Part shown: positions 5,326-5,579 of the stretch, piece by piece
Position numbering within the stretch: position 1 is the first letter of the stretch
Layout of the letters: the number at the start of each line of letters is the position of its first letter
NCBI GenBank assembly: GCA_947624755.1
Contig: CANQLQ010000146.1
Location: 1 to 5,579, forward strand
Length of the DNA stretch: 5,579 nucleotides
Source: an uncultured Clostridia bacterium
GTDB taxonomy: Bacteria > Bacillota > Clostridia > Oscillospirales > Acutalibacteraceae
Direction of reading: 5' to 3'
Notes under the pieces: generated by a model
Databases searched by the model: none
Told to the model about the DNA's origin: nothing
Seen by the model: only the letters and a program-made list of their open reading frames with translations
Made by a program: the position numbers and the translations under genes

Positions 5326-5579
5326 ATGATTAAAATGAAATTTGTAAACAAGGAACCAATTAATAAAGGATGGTCATGTGATCGGAAATATTGCGCAGTG
5401 ACCGCTGACGGTACAAAATATCTTTTGCGGATAACGCCCAAAGAGAAAAGTGCGAATCGAGCGGATATGTTTTGTATGCAGCAGAAGGTTGCAGCTCTTA
5501 ATGGGCAGAATGTCAATCAAGTGCAACACCCCAAAAGGCTTCAAAGGGAGATAGCCAACCAAGACATTTACGAGGACGA
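5326..5579 (+). CDS. Aminoglycoside phosphotransferase-family protein, N-terminal part (runs off the window, possibly broken)
   Basis: The frame is open from ATG 5326 to the window end, 84 codons with no stop. Residues about 1-58 look like the N-lobe of small-molecule phosphotransferases of the APH family found in Clostridia: INKGWSCDRKYC (a nucleotide-loop-type segment), then TADGTKYLLRIT (beta strands), then a helix ending MQQKVAAL. Family members normally continue from here with a Gly-Val-Pro-type turn toward the ATP-binding hinge. This protein instead reads NGQNVNQVQHPKRLQREI and IANQDIYED, basic and hydrophilic, which I do not recognise as the same fold. The change falls at about 5500. 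It could be a diverged linker, an insertion or a truncation fused to other DNA. The catalytic loop (HGDxxxxN) lies beyond the window and cannot be checked, so activity or drug resistance cannot be inferred. Confidence 0.7.
   Translation, partial: MIKMKFVNKEPINKGWSCDRKYCAVTADGTKYLLRITPKEKSANRADMFCMQQKVAALNGQNVNQVQHPKRLQREIANQDIYED

Noticed and set aside
5136..5516. A 126-codon minus-strand open frame across the right end
   Set aside because: It opposes the phosphotransferase-like start and the remnant gene, which have better motif and ribosome-site support; it shows no recognisable domain.

Overview
The window looks like a low-GC Gram-positive chromosome, most likely a gut-type Clostridia (Oscillospiraceae/Ruminococcus-like). 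The grounds are AT-rich codon use over the first 5 kb, strong Shine-Dalgarno sites, TTG starts, and two LytR-CpsA-Psr (LCP) wall-polymer ligases. The genus is inference; the Gram-positive assignment is firmer. All genes seen are on the + strand.

Layout. (1) 1-768: the C-terminal part of a membrane sensor histidine kinase that begins before the window. (2) 769-1068: an AT-rich gap of 300 bases with a perfect 14-bp palindrome, a third diverged copy of its arm, and a small hairpin; no gene. (3) 1069-2592 and 2605-3645: two tandem LCP paralogs 12 bases apart. The first carries an unusual extracellular insert of Asp-Gly turns repeating exactly every 7 residues (21 bp); the second has a short acidic linker instead. 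(4) 3640-3679: a 15-bp perfect hairpin that contains the stop codon of the second LCP gene and touches the Shine-Dalgarno of the next gene. (5) 3692-5047: an RlmD/RumA-type 23S rRNA uracil-C5 methyltransferase with a TTG start. (6) 5048-5579: a junk-like, locally GC-richer stretch holding a frameshifted remnant of an unidentified small protein, then the start of an aminoglycoside-phosphotransferase-like gene whose sequence departs from the family after about 58 residues. This end looks like a patchwork of acquired fragments.

How they work together. The kinase senses something at the membrane and phosphorylates a response regulator that lies outside the window. The LCP pair should attach undecaprenyl-linked glycopolymers to peptidoglycan at the outer membrane face. 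The methyltransferase is rRNA housekeeping and is probably only a positional neighbour. Nothing in the sequence links the kinase to the LCP genes beyond proximity. I see no complete new defence or mobile system; the most novel item is the 7-residue repeat domain in the first LCP protein.
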